From: Thermocrinis sp.
GTDB taxonomy: Bacteria > Aquificota > Aquificia > Aquificales > Aquificaceae
Direction: 5' to 3'
Length of the DNA: 6,470 nt
Assembly: GCA_022759285.1 (NCBI GenBank)
Contig: JAEMPM010000129.1
Span: 1 to 6,470 of the forward strand
This document shows, piece after piece, positions 6,217-6,470 of the stretch. Both the position numbers and the translations under genes were made by a program. Position 1 is the first letter of the stretch, and every line of letters begins with the position of its first letter. A model generated the notes under the pieces. It worked only from the letters and a program-made list of their open reading frames with translations, was not told the DNA's origin and ran no database searches.

Positions 6217-6455
6217 TCTGTGAATATTTGCCCCTCTATGGGCTGAACTATCACTCCTTTCTCTTCCAAGAACTTTATTGCCCTGTCTATTTCCTCTGGT
6301 TCTCCGTCAATTTCAACAGTTAGAATGCCCGTATCTTTTGACACCTTTGCGGTTCTTATGTTCACCACTACATCAAAGTTCTTACACAGGGTACAGAGCA
6401 AGGGCTCTTTTACCTTGTCTTCTGGATAGATAAGCTGAACCCTTATAAAGTTCAT
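6213..6455 (-). CDS. Small stand-alone NIL-domain protein
   Basis: The 80-residue soluble product resembles the NIL domain, an ACT-like ferredoxin fold known from the C-terminus of MetN methionine transporters and from some ferredoxin fusions. Matching parts are the first strand FIRVQLIYP (3-11), the helix followed by FDVVVNIRTAKVSKDTGIL (27-45), VEIDGEPEEIDRAIKFLEEKGV (47-68) and a closing strand VIVQPIE. The family normally binds a small ligand or senses an amino acid; the role of a stand-alone copy is not established. It carries CTLC at 21-24, a CxxC pair in the first helix region, with no ferredoxin domain attached. The ATG at 6455 has no Shine-Dalgarno, and a TATAAT ends 9 bases upstream at the window edge. 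It is probably the first gene of the unit leading into thiL, which it overlaps by ATGA. Confidence 0.8.
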   Translation of the reverse strand: MNFIRVQLIYPEDKVKEPLLCTLCKNFDVVVNIRTAKVSKDTGILTVEIDGEPEEIDRAIKFLEEKGVIVQPIEGQIFTE

Positions 6456-6464
6456 AATAAGAAG

Positions 6465-6470
6465 ATTATA
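6465..6470 (-). promoter_or_regulatory. Putative -10 element for the NIL-thiL-regulator unit
   Basis: TATAAT occupies the last six bases of the window (minus strand) and is followed by CTTCTTATT and then the ATG of the NIL gene. Transcription would start about 2 bases before the ATG. Any -35 lies outside the window, so it cannot be judged. Confidence 0.5.

Noticed and set aside
6456..6470. TPP riboswitch ahead of the thiL unit, or purine riboswitch ahead of purS
   Set aside because: Only 15 bases are visible before the NIL gene and only 22 before purS, both carrying a -10 element next to the start. There is no room for an aptamer in the purS gap, and none is seen elsewhere.

Overview
The window reads as ordinary, densely packed core genome from a thermophilic bacterium, most likely of the Aquificaceae (Aquifex / Hydrogenobacter / Thermocrinis group). 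This placement is an inference. It rests on moderate GC with heavy use of AGG/AGA arginine and ATA isoleucine codons, Lys/Glu-rich proteins, almost no intergenic DNA, and a ThiL sequence that from memory closely resembles the Aquifex protein. No mobile element, CRISPR array, RNA gene or horizontally acquired island is visible.

Layout. Bases 1-48 are short non-coding sequence downstream of uppP, with nothing convincing in them. From 1562 leftwards on the minus strand lies a two-gene envelope unit: a secreted DUF3108-like protein followed by undecaprenyl-diphosphatase (uppP), joined by a 1-base TGATG overlap. From 1585 rightwards on the plus strand lies a two-gene purine unit, purS-purQ, joined by a 4-base ATGA overlap. 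These two units diverge from a gap of only 22 bases that contains a palindromic -10 element. Facing purQ, and overlapping it tail to tail by 11 bases, is purH (minus, 3984-2467). Upstream of purH on the same strand are an NtrC/NtrX-type response regulator, thiL, and a small NIL-domain protein whose start codon is 15 bases from the right edge. The minus-strand series is tight: NIL-thiL share ATGA, thiL and the regulator overlap by about 20 bases, and regulator to purH leaves 11 bases.

How the genes relate. PurS and PurQ are two subunits of FGAM synthase, with PurL expected elsewhere. FGAM leads to AIR, which is the branch point between purines, finished by PurH, and the thiamine pyrimidine; ThiL makes the final cofactor, thiamine diphosphate. 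UppP recycles the lipid carrier for cell-wall synthesis. The regulator is a sigma-54-type activator with no sensor kinase in view, and nothing here shows its target.

Most noteworthy point. I found four TATAAT hexamers in the window on either strand, at three places. Every one lies 6-10 bases upstream of an ATG that lacks a Shine-Dalgarno sequence (purS, DUF3108, purH, NIL). This suggests leaderless or near-leaderless mRNAs for the first gene of each transcription unit. No clearly new multi-gene system is visible.
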